Shown here one piece after another: positions 1-6,023 of a DNA stretch of 8,306 nucleotides (position 1 is the stretch's first letter; every line of letters begins with the position of its first letter). Origin of the DNA: CAYSYH01 sp964435455 (lineage in GTDB: Bacteria; Patescibacteriota; WWE3; 2-01-FULL-39-13; JAACPI01); NCBI GenBank assembly GCA_964435455.1, contig CAYSYH010000033.1:1-8306 (forward strand), written 5' to 3'. Below the pieces are notes generated by a model, which was given only the letters and a program-made list of their open reading frames with translations, was not told the DNA's origin and ran no database searches. A program made the position numbers and the translations under genes.

Positions 1-978
1 ATTTTCTTTAATTCTTATATTTTCTTTAATAGGTTCTTTTATTCCTAAAAAAGCAAACAGTAAAAGAGGTGAATAAAAAAATATTCCTTTTAAAGGTGAA
101 AACAGTCCCCCATAAATACCTACTATTGGATTTTGCTTAAAACCGTGGGTTATTATACCTTTGCTAAATTTTTGTTCTTTTAACAACTTTTCTGCAAACA
201 AAAAAGCATTTGTATAATGGTAATATTGAAATAACAATAAAACTAAAATGCTAAAAATTACAGGAATCGCAAAAAAAGTTAAACTTTTTATAGAATGTTT
301 TATTTTTTTACCTTTTTTTATTTTATAAAGCTCTCCTAAAAAGACGCTTAAGCTAAATAAAATGGTGGGGAATTCTGTTAAAAAAGATAGCCCAGTTAAA
401 ATACCTGCCCATAAATAATTTTCTTTTTTTACTAAAATATAAAAAGCTAAAAATACAAAACCAGCAGATATTACGTGGTTAAAAAAAGATAGGCTATATG
501 TAAAAAGTATTGTCCCAAGCCCTATATTTATAAGTAATATGTTTGTAAGCTTATTATTTAAAGCCCCTCTAAAATATTTTTTAATAAAAAACAATATTGT
601 TACTAAAGCCACGCTTGTGGGCAAAGAGAATGATAAGCTTTCTAAAATTATAGAAAGGTTGCCATTAATTTTTATGTTAAAAAAGTTAGTTATTATAAAG
701 TACACAACCTGTAAACAAAAATATGGTATTGCCATAATTACGGCGTTTAAAGGGGCGTAGGCCACGTAATAATTATTTTTTACTTTAATTAAGTCTACTC
801 CTGCATTTCCCCAATATTCGTTTACATTAAAATTTCTGCTTAATGCTAGGCTTTTGGCTGTGTATACATGCCCTTCACCTACAGACATATTAGATCCAAA
901 ATCTATATAACTGTAGGTAAAAAATAATGAAAATAAAAAAATAAAAATTAAAACACCGTTATATTTAATTTGGGCCAT
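1..978 (-). CDS. Polytopic membrane protein, GT39-like glycosyltransferase family (partial, N-terminal 326 residues)
   Basis: I read an open frame of exactly 326 codons on the minus strand from ATG at 978 to the window edge with no stop, so the C-terminus lies outside. The protein is strongly hydrophobic, with likely membrane spans near residues 8-25, 72-98, 118-133, 146-182, 187-215, 232-250 and 286-312. Residues 31-45 (SVGEGHVYTAKSLAL) follow the first span and resemble the first extracytoplasmic loop of GT-C enzymes. The segments LWAGILTGLSFLTEFP (189-204) and GLFSPLKGIFFYSPLL (291-306) are of the kind seen in bacterial ArnT/PMT-like (GT39) membrane proteins. Such enzymes move a sugar from a polyprenyl-phosphate carrier to a surface acceptor; donor and acceptor are unknown here. 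There is no Asp-Asp/Glu pair of the classic kind in loop 1 (an acidic E35 is present), so catalytic competence is uncertain. It lies 54 bases downstream of the lipoprotein gene but has its own strong promoter. Confidence 0.75.
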   Translation of the reverse strand, partial: MAQIKYNGVLIFIFLFSLFFTYSYIDFGSNMSVGEGHVYTAKSLALSRNFNVNEYWGNAGVDLIKVKNNYYVAYAPLNAVIMAIPYFCLQVVYFIITNFFNIKINGNLSIILESLSFSLPTSVALVTILFFIKKYFRGALNNKLTNILLINIGLGTILFTYSLSFFNHVISAGFVFLAFYILVKKENYLWAGILTGLSFLTEFPTILFSLSVFLGELYKIKKGKKIKHSIKSLTFFAIPVIFSILVLLLFQYYHYTNAFLFAEKLLKEQKFSKGIITHGFKQNPIVGIYGGLFSPLKGIFFYSPLLLFAFLGIKEPIKENIRIKEN

Positions 979-985
979 ATATTTA

Positions 986-1014
986 ATTATATCACCCGCA
1001 TATTTTATAAGTAA
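986..1014 (-). promoter_or_regulatory. Extended -10 promoter of the membrane protein gene, probably leaderless
   Basis: On the minus strand TTACTT (1014-1009) is followed by 17 bases and a perfect TATAAT (991-986). The TATAAT is preceded by TGA (994-992), giving a full TGnTATAAT extended -10 element. Only 7 bases separate TATAAT from the ATG at 978, so initiation at the usual distance would fall on or next to the start codon. There is no Shine-Dalgarno sequence at a usable distance. This is the best promoter in the window. Confidence 0.7.
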
Positions 1015-1032
1015 CTTATATTATTTTTGAGT

Positions 1033-1533
1033 TTAAGGTAGTGTTAAGATATATCTTCCAGGGCTTATTTTTTCTATTCTCATACCTTGGTTTTTTATCT
1101 TAGAGCTAATTTTCTTTAATTTACTTAGGGGGCATGTCACAGCTACGCTGTTTTCTTCTCTTACAATGGTTACTCCTTTTCCTCCTTGTATTATTGTTAA
1201 GTATACAGTTTTACTATTTTCGCCGGGTTTAAGTTCAATCCCTGCATTATCATCATCTATTTGTTGTTCTCCATATACTATTCTACATCCCTCTATTTCA
1301 TTAAAAAAATTAGTCCACCTATTTTTAAAATTATCTTCTTCAACTTCTTCAACTTCTTCAACCTCTCCTTGTTGATTATCTTTTCTTGTAGTTGGTTCCT
1401 CTTGTACATTAATATTTGCTGTGCCTCCACAGGCAATGGCTGGTGATATAAGTGCTACTATTGCAAACCCCGCCTTTTTTAAAAACTCTCTCCTACTTAA
1501 GTTTTCTGGAGTTTCCCTTTTTGAATTATCCAT
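1033..1533 (-). CDS. Small Tat-type lipoprotein, function unknown
   Basis: This is a 166-residue protein. The N-terminus holds a twin-arginine motif, SRREFLKKAG (residues 13-22). A short hydrophobic stretch (22-33) and a lipobox-like AIAC with Cys35 followed by GG come next, so the product is predicted to be exported folded by Tat and lipid-anchored at Cys35. Residues 36-70 are a polar linker rich in E, Q and N that contains a VEE tandem repeat. The C-terminal part (about 71-166) looks like a small beta-rich domain with cysteines at 83 and 134 that could form a disulfide; I do not recognise its family. The start is set by the signal peptide, and a promoter with a near-consensus -35 sits immediately upstream. 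It is divergent from the GH1 gene and co-directional with the membrane protein gene. Real gene: confident. Tat export: likely, but it requires TatC elsewhere in the genome. Confidence 0.82.
   Translation of the reverse strand: MDNSKRETPENLSRREFLKKAGFAIVALISPAIACGGTANINVQEEPTTRKDNQQGEVEEVEEVEEDNFKNRWTNFFNEIEGCRIVYGEQQIDDDNAGIELKPGENSKTVYLTIIQGGKGVTIVREENSVAVTCPLSKLKKISSKIKNQGMRIEKISPGRYILTLP
1335..1361. repeat. 9-bp tandem repeat, three perfect copies, in the lipoprotein linker
   Basis: CTTCTTCAA is repeated three times without a mismatch at 1335-1343, 1344-1352 and 1353-1361, followed by a degenerate CCTCTCC. Read on the minus strand it encodes the VEEVEEVEE stretch (residues 58-67) just after the lipid anchor. 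The unit is a multiple of three, so copy-number change by slippage would alter linker length without a frameshift. Confidence 0.9.
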
Positions 1534-1542
1534 AATACTTAT

Positions 1543-1571
1543 ATACTACTATATAACCTTTAAGCTGTCCA
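1543..1571 (-). promoter_or_regulatory. Promoter of the lipoprotein gene
   Basis: On the minus strand TGGACA (1571-1566, one mismatch from TTGACA) is followed by exactly 17 bases and TAGTAT (1548-1543). The ATG at 1533 lies 9 bases beyond the -10 box, so the predicted leader is zero to about three bases. It has no TGn extension, unlike the two extended -10 promoters on either side (986-1014 and 1591-1617). No Shine-Dalgarno sequence is present. Confidence 0.6.
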
Positions 1572-1590
1572 CATTTAAATTTATTTTAAT

Positions 1591-1617
1591 TTACTTAGTT
1601 TTTTTATTTGTTATTAT
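1591..1617 (+). promoter_or_regulatory. Extended -10 promoter of the GH1 gene, probably leaderless
   Basis: TTACTT (1591-1596; alternatively TTTACT at 1590-1595 with a 16-base spacer) is followed 15 bases later by TATTAT (1612-1617). The TATTAT is preceded by TGT (1609-1611), a TGn extended -10. Six bases separate it from the ATG at 1624. The element sits in the 90-base divergent region shared with the lipoprotein promoter. Confidence 0.55.
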
Positions 1618-1623
1618 TAAGCT

Positions 1624-2832
1624 ATGGCTAAGTTTTTAAATGCTTCTTTAAGCAAATTCCCCAAAGGTTTTTTATGGGGTACGTCTACCTCTGCCCACCA
1701 AATAGAAGGAAATAACACTAATAGTGATTGGTGGTACTGGGAACAAAATAAACCAAAGAACCGCAAGTGGCCCTTAGAGCCCTCTAACAAAGCTTGCAAT
1801 TCTTATAATTTATACTCTACAGATTTTGATTTATGCAAAAAGCTAAATAATAATGCTGTGCGTATTTCGGTAGAGTGGGCTAGGTTAGAACCAAAACAGG
1901 GTACATTTAGCAAAAAAGAGTTTAATCATTACAAAAAAGTACTAAAAGATGCTAAAAACAAAGGTTTAAAAACATTTGTTACTTTGCATCATTTTACTTC
2001 TCCCTTATGGTTTTATAAAAAATATGGATGGCATAACCCTAAAAGCGCAAAACTATTTGCTATTTACGCAAAAAAATGCGCCAAGGAGTTTGGGGATTTA
2101 ATTGATTATTATATAACTATAAATGAACCACAGGTTTATTTGTATATGTCTTATTTAAAAGGTGTATGGCCTCCTTCTAAAAAAAATCCTTTTTTAGCCT
2201 TTATAACCAATTTAAACTTTATGTATGCCCATAGTTTATCTTACAAAGCTATTAAATCGGTTAACTCTGATTATGCCGTAGGTATTGTTAAAAATATTGC
2301 TTGGTACGAACCAAAAAATAAATATAATTTGTTAGATTTAATAGTATCTAAATTTTTATATTTTTTAGGGGCAGATTCGCTATTATTACCTATAAAAAAA
2401 TATTTAGATTTTATCGGCTTAAATTATTACTTTTCTAACCGTATAAATTTTTTTAAAAATGCTAATCCTAACGATATTGTTAGTGATTTAGGGTGGTGGA
2501 TTTACCCTAAAGGTTTAGAACACGTTTTAATTAGTTTAAAAAAATATAATTTGCCCATTTACATAACCGAAAACGGTTTAGCTGACTCTAAAGACGCTTT
2601 AAGAATAAAATTTATTAAAAGTATGTTGCAGTCGTGTTTAAATGCTATCAATAAAGGGGTTAAATTAAAAGGTTATTTTTATTGGTCTTTATTAGATAAT
2701 TATGAGTGGCATGAAGGTTTTTGGCCAAAATTTGGTTTGGTACACGTTAATTTAAAAACATTTAAACGTACTCCTCGTAAGTCTTTTTATTATTATTCTA
2801 AAATAGCTAAACTCAATTCTTTAAAAATATAG
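1624..2832 (+). CDS. Glycoside hydrolase family 1 beta-glycosidase (beta-glucosidase/beta-galactosidase type), compact form
   Basis: This 402-residue protein carries the GH1 signatures in order. They are: N-terminal FPKGFLWGTSTSAHQIEGN (12-30) with Gln26 for sugar binding; RISVEWARLEP (80-90); LHHFTSPLW (121-129); TINEP (165-169) with acid/base Glu168; LDFIGLNYY (261-269); ITENG (314-318) with nucleophile Glu316; and YWSLLDNYEW (353-362) for the sugar-contacting Glu361 and Trp362. All key residues are intact, so a retaining exo-beta-glycosidase is predicted. It has no signal peptide and is therefore cytosolic; the substrate is probably short beta-linked glycosides, but the aglycone preference cannot be read. 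It is shorter than the usual 440-480 residues, with the shortening mainly between strands 4 and 6 (around residues 222-262). The ATG at 1624 places the FPKGFLWG motif normally and sits 6 bases after an extended -10 box. The clan-A hydrolase gene follows after 13 bases. Confidence 0.95.
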   Translation: MAKFLNASLSKFPKGFLWGTSTSAHQIEGNNTNSDWWYWEQNKPKNRKWPLEPSNKACNSYNLYSTDFDLCKKLNNNAVRISVEWARLEPKQGTFSKKEFNHYKKVLKDAKNKGLKTFVTLHHFTSPLWFYKKYGWHNPKSAKLFAIYAKKCAKEFGDLIDYYITINEPQVYLYMSYLKGVWPPSKKNPFLAFITNLNFMYAHSLSYKAIKSVNSDYAVGIVKNIAWYEPKNKYNLLDLIVSKFLYFLGADSLLLPIKKYLDFIGLNYYFSNRINFFKNANPNDIVSDLGWWIYPKGLEHVLISLKKYNLPIYITENGLADSKDALRIKFIKSMLQSCLNAINKGVKLKGYFYWSLLDNYEWHEGFWPKFGLVHVNLKTFKRTPRKSFYYYSKIAKLNSLKI

Positions 2833-2838
2833 TAAAAT
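2833..2838 (+). promoter_or_regulatory. Possible -10 box in front of the membrane-anchored hydrolase gene
   Basis: TAAAAT begins on the base after the GH1 stop codon and lies 7 bases from the ATG at 2846. No convincing -35 is visible inside the GH1 end, and there is no TGn. The gene may instead be co-transcribed with GH1, but then it would have to be translated without a Shine-Dalgarno sequence. Confidence 0.3.
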
Positions 2839-2845
2839 ATTTTTA

Positions 2846-3937
2846 ATGTCTATCCTTAAGCTTAAAAAAATTACAAGAAAAATAGAATTTAATTTATTTA
2901 AATATTTATTTAAAAAATTATTTTTTACCCGTTTTGTAAAAATAATTTTACTTTTTTTGGGTTTTTTAATTATTTTGGTTTCTTTTTTATTTTTTATATT
3001 TAAACCCAAAGTACCAAAGCATATAAATTATGGTGTAAATTTTAGTAATAAATATGCTACCGAATTAGGATTAAATTGGAAGCAAGCTTATTTACAAATT
3101 TTAGACGATTTGCAAGTTAAAAATATTAGGCTTGTAGCTTATTGGGACGAAATAGAGCCTGTGAATAATCAATATGACTTTAGTAATATACAGTGGCAGG
3201 TGGAGGAAGCCCAAAAAAGAGATATAAATATAATTTTAGCTATTGGCCAAAAGGTACCTAGATACCCCGAGTGCCACGCACCAAGTTGGTGGAACAATAT
3301 CCCAGCTAAATCAGAGCGGCAAAAAGAGTTAAACCAATACATTAAAAAAACGGTGCAACAGTTTAAAACTTATGATGCTGTAAAAATATGGCAAGTAGAA
3401 AATGAGCCTTTTTTTCCTTTTGGGGAATGTAAAAAGATAACTTTAGAGGATTTAAAAAATGAGGTTTCTTTAGTGCGGTCCTTAGATTCTACAAAACCTA
3501 TTTTAATACAGGATAGCGGAGAAGGCGGTTTATGGTTTCCTAGTTATAAATTTGCCGATTATTTGGGTATTTCTATGTATAGGCGTATTTGGTACAACTT
3601 TTGGAATATTTTATTAGGAAAGTTTATATATTTTAAATACCCTTTAGCCCATTGGACTTATCGTATAAAAGCTTTAGTTGTTGGTATACCTTATAAAAAA
3701 ATCATAGTTACAGAGCTTCAGGCAGAGCCTTGGGGACCTGGAAGCAATGCTATATTAAGCCAAGAAGAAAAAGATAAAACAATGTCTAAACATAAATTTT
3801 TAACTACTATAACCTATGCCCAGCAAGCAGGTTTTAATACCCTTTACTTTTGGGGGGTAGAGTGGTGGCTTTTTGAAAAAGATAAAAAAAATAATCCTTA
3901 TTTTTGGAATACTGCAAAAGCTTTAATTCTTAACTAG
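2846..3937 (+). CDS. Membrane-anchored clan-A (TIM-barrel) glycoside hydrolase, family not resolved
   Basis: This is a 363-residue protein. A lysine-rich cytosolic head (residues 1-31) precedes one transmembrane helix (about 32-53). A TIM-barrel domain (about 60-363) is then predicted to lie outside the cell, a type II signal-anchor layout. Features of clan GH-A are visible: IRLVAYWDEIEP (94-105) on an early strand; VENEP (184-188) with acid/base Glu187; and VTELQAEPWG (288-297) with nucleophile Glu290, followed by FWGVEWW (335-341), an aromatic strand-8 segment. These are known hallmarks of retaining hydrolases such as GH5, GH39 and GH42; I cannot choose the family by eye. The likely role is cleavage or trimming of beta-linked polysaccharide or surface glycan next to the membrane. 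It follows GH1 by 13 bases, suggesting an inside/outside pair, and its 3' end overlaps the convergent helix-turn-helix gene by 8 bases. Confidence 0.85.
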   Translation: MSILKLKKITRKIEFNLFKYLFKKLFFTRFVKIILLFLGFLIILVSFLFFIFKPKVPKHINYGVNFSNKYATELGLNWKQAYLQILDDLQVKNIRLVAYWDEIEPVNNQYDFSNIQWQVEEAQKRDINIILAIGQKVPRYPECHAPSWWNNIPAKSERQKELNQYIKKTVQQFKTYDAVKIWQVENEPFFPFGECKKITLEDLKNEVSLVRSLDSTKPILIQDSGEGGLWFPSYKFADYLGISMYRRIWYNFWNILLGKFIYFKYPLAHWTYRIKALVVGIPYKKIIVTELQAEPWGPGSNAILSQEEKDKTMSKHKFLTTITYAQQAGFNTLYFWGVEWWLFEKDKKNNPYFWNTAKALILN

Positions 3938-5009
3938 TTTTTTGTTTTAGATATTTTTTAAATTCCTCTTTACCTTTTTTTAGCCATCTTTTAATAGTAC
4001 CTTCAGATTTTCCATATTTTATTGCTAATTTTTTTATTGATATACCAACGCATTGGTACTTTAGAAAAACTGCTAGATTTCTTGCTTTATTACCATTACC
4101 TCTGCTTAGCTCTAATAATTCAGCTGCCTGCTCTTTTGCTATAATAATAGTTTGTGGATCCATATTGCCATAGGGGTTTATGTTGTTTTTGTCATCTTCT
4201 AGATTTTGCATTAAAAAATACAATACCATTTGCCATTCATCGGGTATTTCTGTTTGATTAGTAGTTTGTTGACCTATAAATTGGTCCGGGTACATCCCCA
4301 AAAGGTACCTTATAATTGCTAATGCTCTATGCTTAGATTGTTTAAATTTCTTAGCTACCTTTTCTTCTAAATATTTTATTAGTTGTTCTTTTTCTTCTTC
4401 ATTTATCCCTTCTACAAAATTTTTTATTGTTTCTATAGAGACTCTTCTTTTACGTCCTTTTTTAAAATCTATTCCATATTGTTCTTTTATACCTTGTATT
4501 AGTATATCTGCAAGGTCGTTTAAAGGTTCCATAGTTCTATAAAAATTAATACAAATACCTCTTGCTCCAAATTCCTCTTCTATTGCATTAACTATTAGTT
4601 CATAAGCTTTTCTATGATTTCTTATATATTGTACATTTTTTGTTTCTACTTTTTCTTGCCTTTCATTTGGAGGATTGTTTGTAATTTCTTCAACAATATG
4701 TACAAATATTGTTAATACTTCGGTTACGCCTAGTTCCCATGGTCTTATAAACATTGTTGCCATGTGTGTGTAGAGCATTTGTATGCCTTTTATAATTTGT
4801 ATATTATATTCCCTAGCTGTTTGGTAAAATTCATCCTCATATAACCTTGTATTTGTATCATTAAAGTATTTTTTTATTTTTTCTAATGCTTCATCTACAG
4901 TTAATTCTTGTTCTAATAATTCGTAAGTAAACTCCTCCCAAGATTTAGAGTATTCTTTTTCTTTTAGGTCTGGTGTTTTACTACTTTCTTGTTCTAAAAT
5001 TTGATTCAT
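3930..5009 (-). CDS. Helix-turn-helix DNA-binding protein, unrecognised family
   Basis: This 359-residue, highly charged protein has no membrane segment and is therefore cytosolic. The C-terminus holds a sigma-region-4/LuxR-like helix-turn-helix: ISIKKLAIKYGKSEGTIKRW (residues 323-342), then a basic tail. LARNLAVF-type residues before it (310-318) read as the preceding helix. The rest (about 20-320) is predicted alpha-helical, with acidic N-terminal residues and a basic patch KKGRKRR (183-189) that may be a second nucleic-acid contact. I recognise no named family for this N-terminal region. It lacks sigma region 2 signatures, so it is not an obvious sigma factor; a transcription regulator or a phage-terminase-small-subunit-like HTH are the alternatives, and no phage genes are adjacent. 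It is divergent from fmt across 67 bases containing a palindrome, and it converges on the hydrolase gene. Confidence 0.75.
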   Translation of the reverse strand: MNQILEQESSKTPDLKEKEYSKSWEEFTYELLEQELTVDEALEKIKKYFNDTNTRLYEDEFYQTAREYNIQIIKGIQMLYTHMATMFIRPWELGVTEVLTIFVHIVEEITNNPPNERQEKVETKNVQYIRNHRKAYELIVNAIEEEFGARGICINFYRTMEPLNDLADILIQGIKEQYGIDFKKGRKRRVSIETIKNFVEGINEEEKEQLIKYLEEKVAKKFKQSKHRALAIIRYLLGMYPDQFIGQQTTNQTEIPDEWQMVLYFLMQNLEDDKNNINPYGNMDPQTIIIAKEQAAELLELSRGNGNKARNLAVFLKYQCVGISIKKLAIKYGKSEGTIKRWLKKGKEEFKKYLKQKTS

Positions 5010-5014
5010 TTTAT

Positions 5015-5044
5015 ATTTTAATTATGTTATTCTTAATTTAACAA
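5015..5044 (-). promoter_or_regulatory. Promoter of the helix-turn-helix gene
   Basis: On the minus strand TTGTTA (5044-5039) is followed by 18 bases and TAAAAT (5020-5015). The -10 box lies 5 bases from the ATG at 5009. The -35 overlaps the palindrome at 5033-5049. No Shine-Dalgarno sequence is seen. Confidence 0.45.
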
Positions 5045-5049
5045 ATTAA
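5033..5049. repeat. Perfect 7-bp inverted repeat in a divergent promoter region, flanked by 11-bp direct repeats
   Basis: TTAATTT-AAC-AAATTAA is a perfect dyad (arms 5033-5039 and 5043-5049). It lies between the helix-turn-helix gene and fmt and covers candidate -35 elements of both. The direct repeat TATATTTTAAT occurs on each side at 5012-5022 and 5051-5061. It could be an operator for the adjacent DNA-binding protein, but A/T-only dyads arise easily in DNA of this composition. Confidence 0.4.
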
Positions 5050-5070
5050 TTATATTTTAATATATAGTAT
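5038..5070 (+). promoter_or_regulatory. Promoter of fmt
   Basis: TTAACA (5038-5043, one mismatch from TTGACA) is followed by 17 bases and TATATA (5061-5066), ending 10 bases before the ATG. TAGTAT (5065-5070), 6 bases before the ATG, is an alternative -10 without a good -35. Both predict a leader of only a few bases, and no Shine-Dalgarno sequence precedes the start. Confidence 0.45.
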
Positions 5071-5076
5071 ACACCT

Positions 5077-5982
5077 ATGAGTGAAAATACCATAAGTATA
5101 ATATTTTTTGGCTCCGATGAATTTAGCACATATGTACTTAGCAAGTTATATAGTTATAAGTATATAAATATATTGCAGATTGTGACTAAAAAAGAAAAAA
5201 AGTCGGGTAGGGGGGGTATTTTGCAATCCTCTCCTTTGGTTAAATTGGCCAGCCATTTAAATATCCCTGTTATAAAAGTGTCTTCACTTTTAAAAAACCC
5301 TAAGCAGTTAAAAAATGTCTCTTGGAATAACTTTGATTATGCTGTAGTTGCAAGTTTTGGTTATATAATACCAGATGAAATTTTAGGACAAATGCCTAAT
5401 AGATTTATCAATGTTCACCCCAGCTTGCTACCAAAGTATAGAGGTCCCTCACCTATAGAGCATACTATTATCAATGGCGATACTACGACTGGTAATACTA
5501 TAATGATTTTAGATTCAGGTATTGATACTGGACCTATTTTGACACAAAAATCTTTAAAAGTAGGTAAAAATATGACAAATTTAGAATTAAAAAAAGCCTT
5601 AGCTACAGAGGGGGCAAAGTTATTAGCTAAAACTCTTTTAGATTACAAAAAGGGTTTAATAAAGCCTCGTAAGCAAAATGATTCTAATGCAACTTATACA
5701 AAAATATTTAAAAGGCACGATGGTTTTGTTACATTACAAGAGCCTGTACACATTATATACAATAAATATAGAGCTTTTATGCCTTGGCCGGGAATATATA
5801 CTACTGTAAAAAACTTAGAGGATTTTGCCTATATTAAAACAAAAATAAAAGATAAAAATGCTATTGTCAAACTTATTGAAGTTTTGCTAGATTCTAAAGG
5901 TAATTTACAAATACAAAAAGTACAATTACCCAATAAAAAAGCAATAAATTGGAATGATTTTTTAAATGGGTATACCCTTTAG
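5077..5982 (+). CDS. fmt: Methionyl-tRNA formyltransferase
   Basis: This cytosolic enzyme transfers a formyl group from 10-formyltetrahydrofolate to the amino group of methionyl-initiator tRNA. The 301 residues, close to the usual length of about 310, show the formyltransferase Rossmann domain (about 6-180). It contains IIFFGSDEF (8-16), INVHPSLLPKYRG (111-123) with catalytic Asn112 and His114, and DSGIDTGPI (146-154) with catalytic Asp150. The loop KSGRGG (42-47) corresponds to the tRNA-contacting insertion. The C-terminal OB-like domain (about 204-301) begins with ATYTKIFKRHDG (205-216) and includes RAFMPWPGIYTT (232-243), a hallmark of Fmt. The ATG at 5077 puts the first strand at the normal distance. 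Peptide deformylase, a common neighbour, is not next to it. Its presence shows initiation with formyl-methionine. Confidence 0.96.
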   Translation: MSENTISIIFFGSDEFSTYVLSKLYSYKYINILQIVTKKEKKSGRGGILQSSPLVKLASHLNIPVIKVSSLLKNPKQLKNVSWNNFDYAVVASFGYIIPDEILGQMPNRFINVHPSLLPKYRGPSPIEHTIINGDTTTGNTIMILDSGIDTGPILTQKSLKVGKNMTNLELKKALATEGAKLLAKTLLDYKKGLIKPRKQNDSNATYTKIFKRHDGFVTLQEPVHIIYNKYRAFMPWPGIYTTVKNLEDFAYIKTKIKDKNAIVKLIEVLLDSKGNLQIQKVQLPNKKAINWNDFLNGYTL

Positions 5983-5987
5983 TTTGT

Positions 5988-6015
5988 TTGTATAAAACTG
6001 GTTTCATAATAAAAT
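5988..6015 (+). promoter_or_regulatory. Possible promoter of the large secreted protein gene
   Basis: TTGTAT (5988-5993) is followed by 16 bases and TAAAAT (6010-6015). The -10 box lies 8 bases before the ATG at 6024. An imperfect inverted repeat (TATAAAAC/GTTTCATA, 5991-6008) lies between the two boxes. No Shine-Dalgarno sequence is present in the 41-base gap after fmt. Confidence 0.4.
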
Positions 6016-6023
6016 ATTAATTA

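Noticed and set aside
539..760. Plus-strand open frame of 73 codons
   Set aside because: It lies wholly inside the minus-strand membrane protein gene, which has membrane spans and a strong promoter; the plus frame has no coding character.
1166..1446. Two overlapping plus-strand open frames opposite the lipoprotein
   Set aside because: They are antisense shadows; their serine/threonine and phenylalanine runs come from the VEE repeat read on the other strand.
1421..1639. Plus-strand open frame across the divergent intergenic region
   Set aside because: It overlaps the lipoprotein signal peptide and both promoters and runs into the GH1 start; it shows no domain.
2821..3009. Minus-strand lysine-rich open frame
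   Set aside because: It is the reverse complement of the hydrolase signal anchor; low-complexity A/T-rich sequence.
3930..5009. Phage origin for the helix-turn-helix protein (terminase small subunit)
   Set aside because: The terminal helix-turn-helix could fit, but no large terminase, portal or capsid gene lies nearby and both flanks are ordinary cellular genes.
5991..6008. TATAAAAC/GTTTCATA inverted repeat after fmt
   Set aside because: It has a mismatch, a loop too short for a hairpin and no U tract; it is not supported as a terminator and only weak as an operator.
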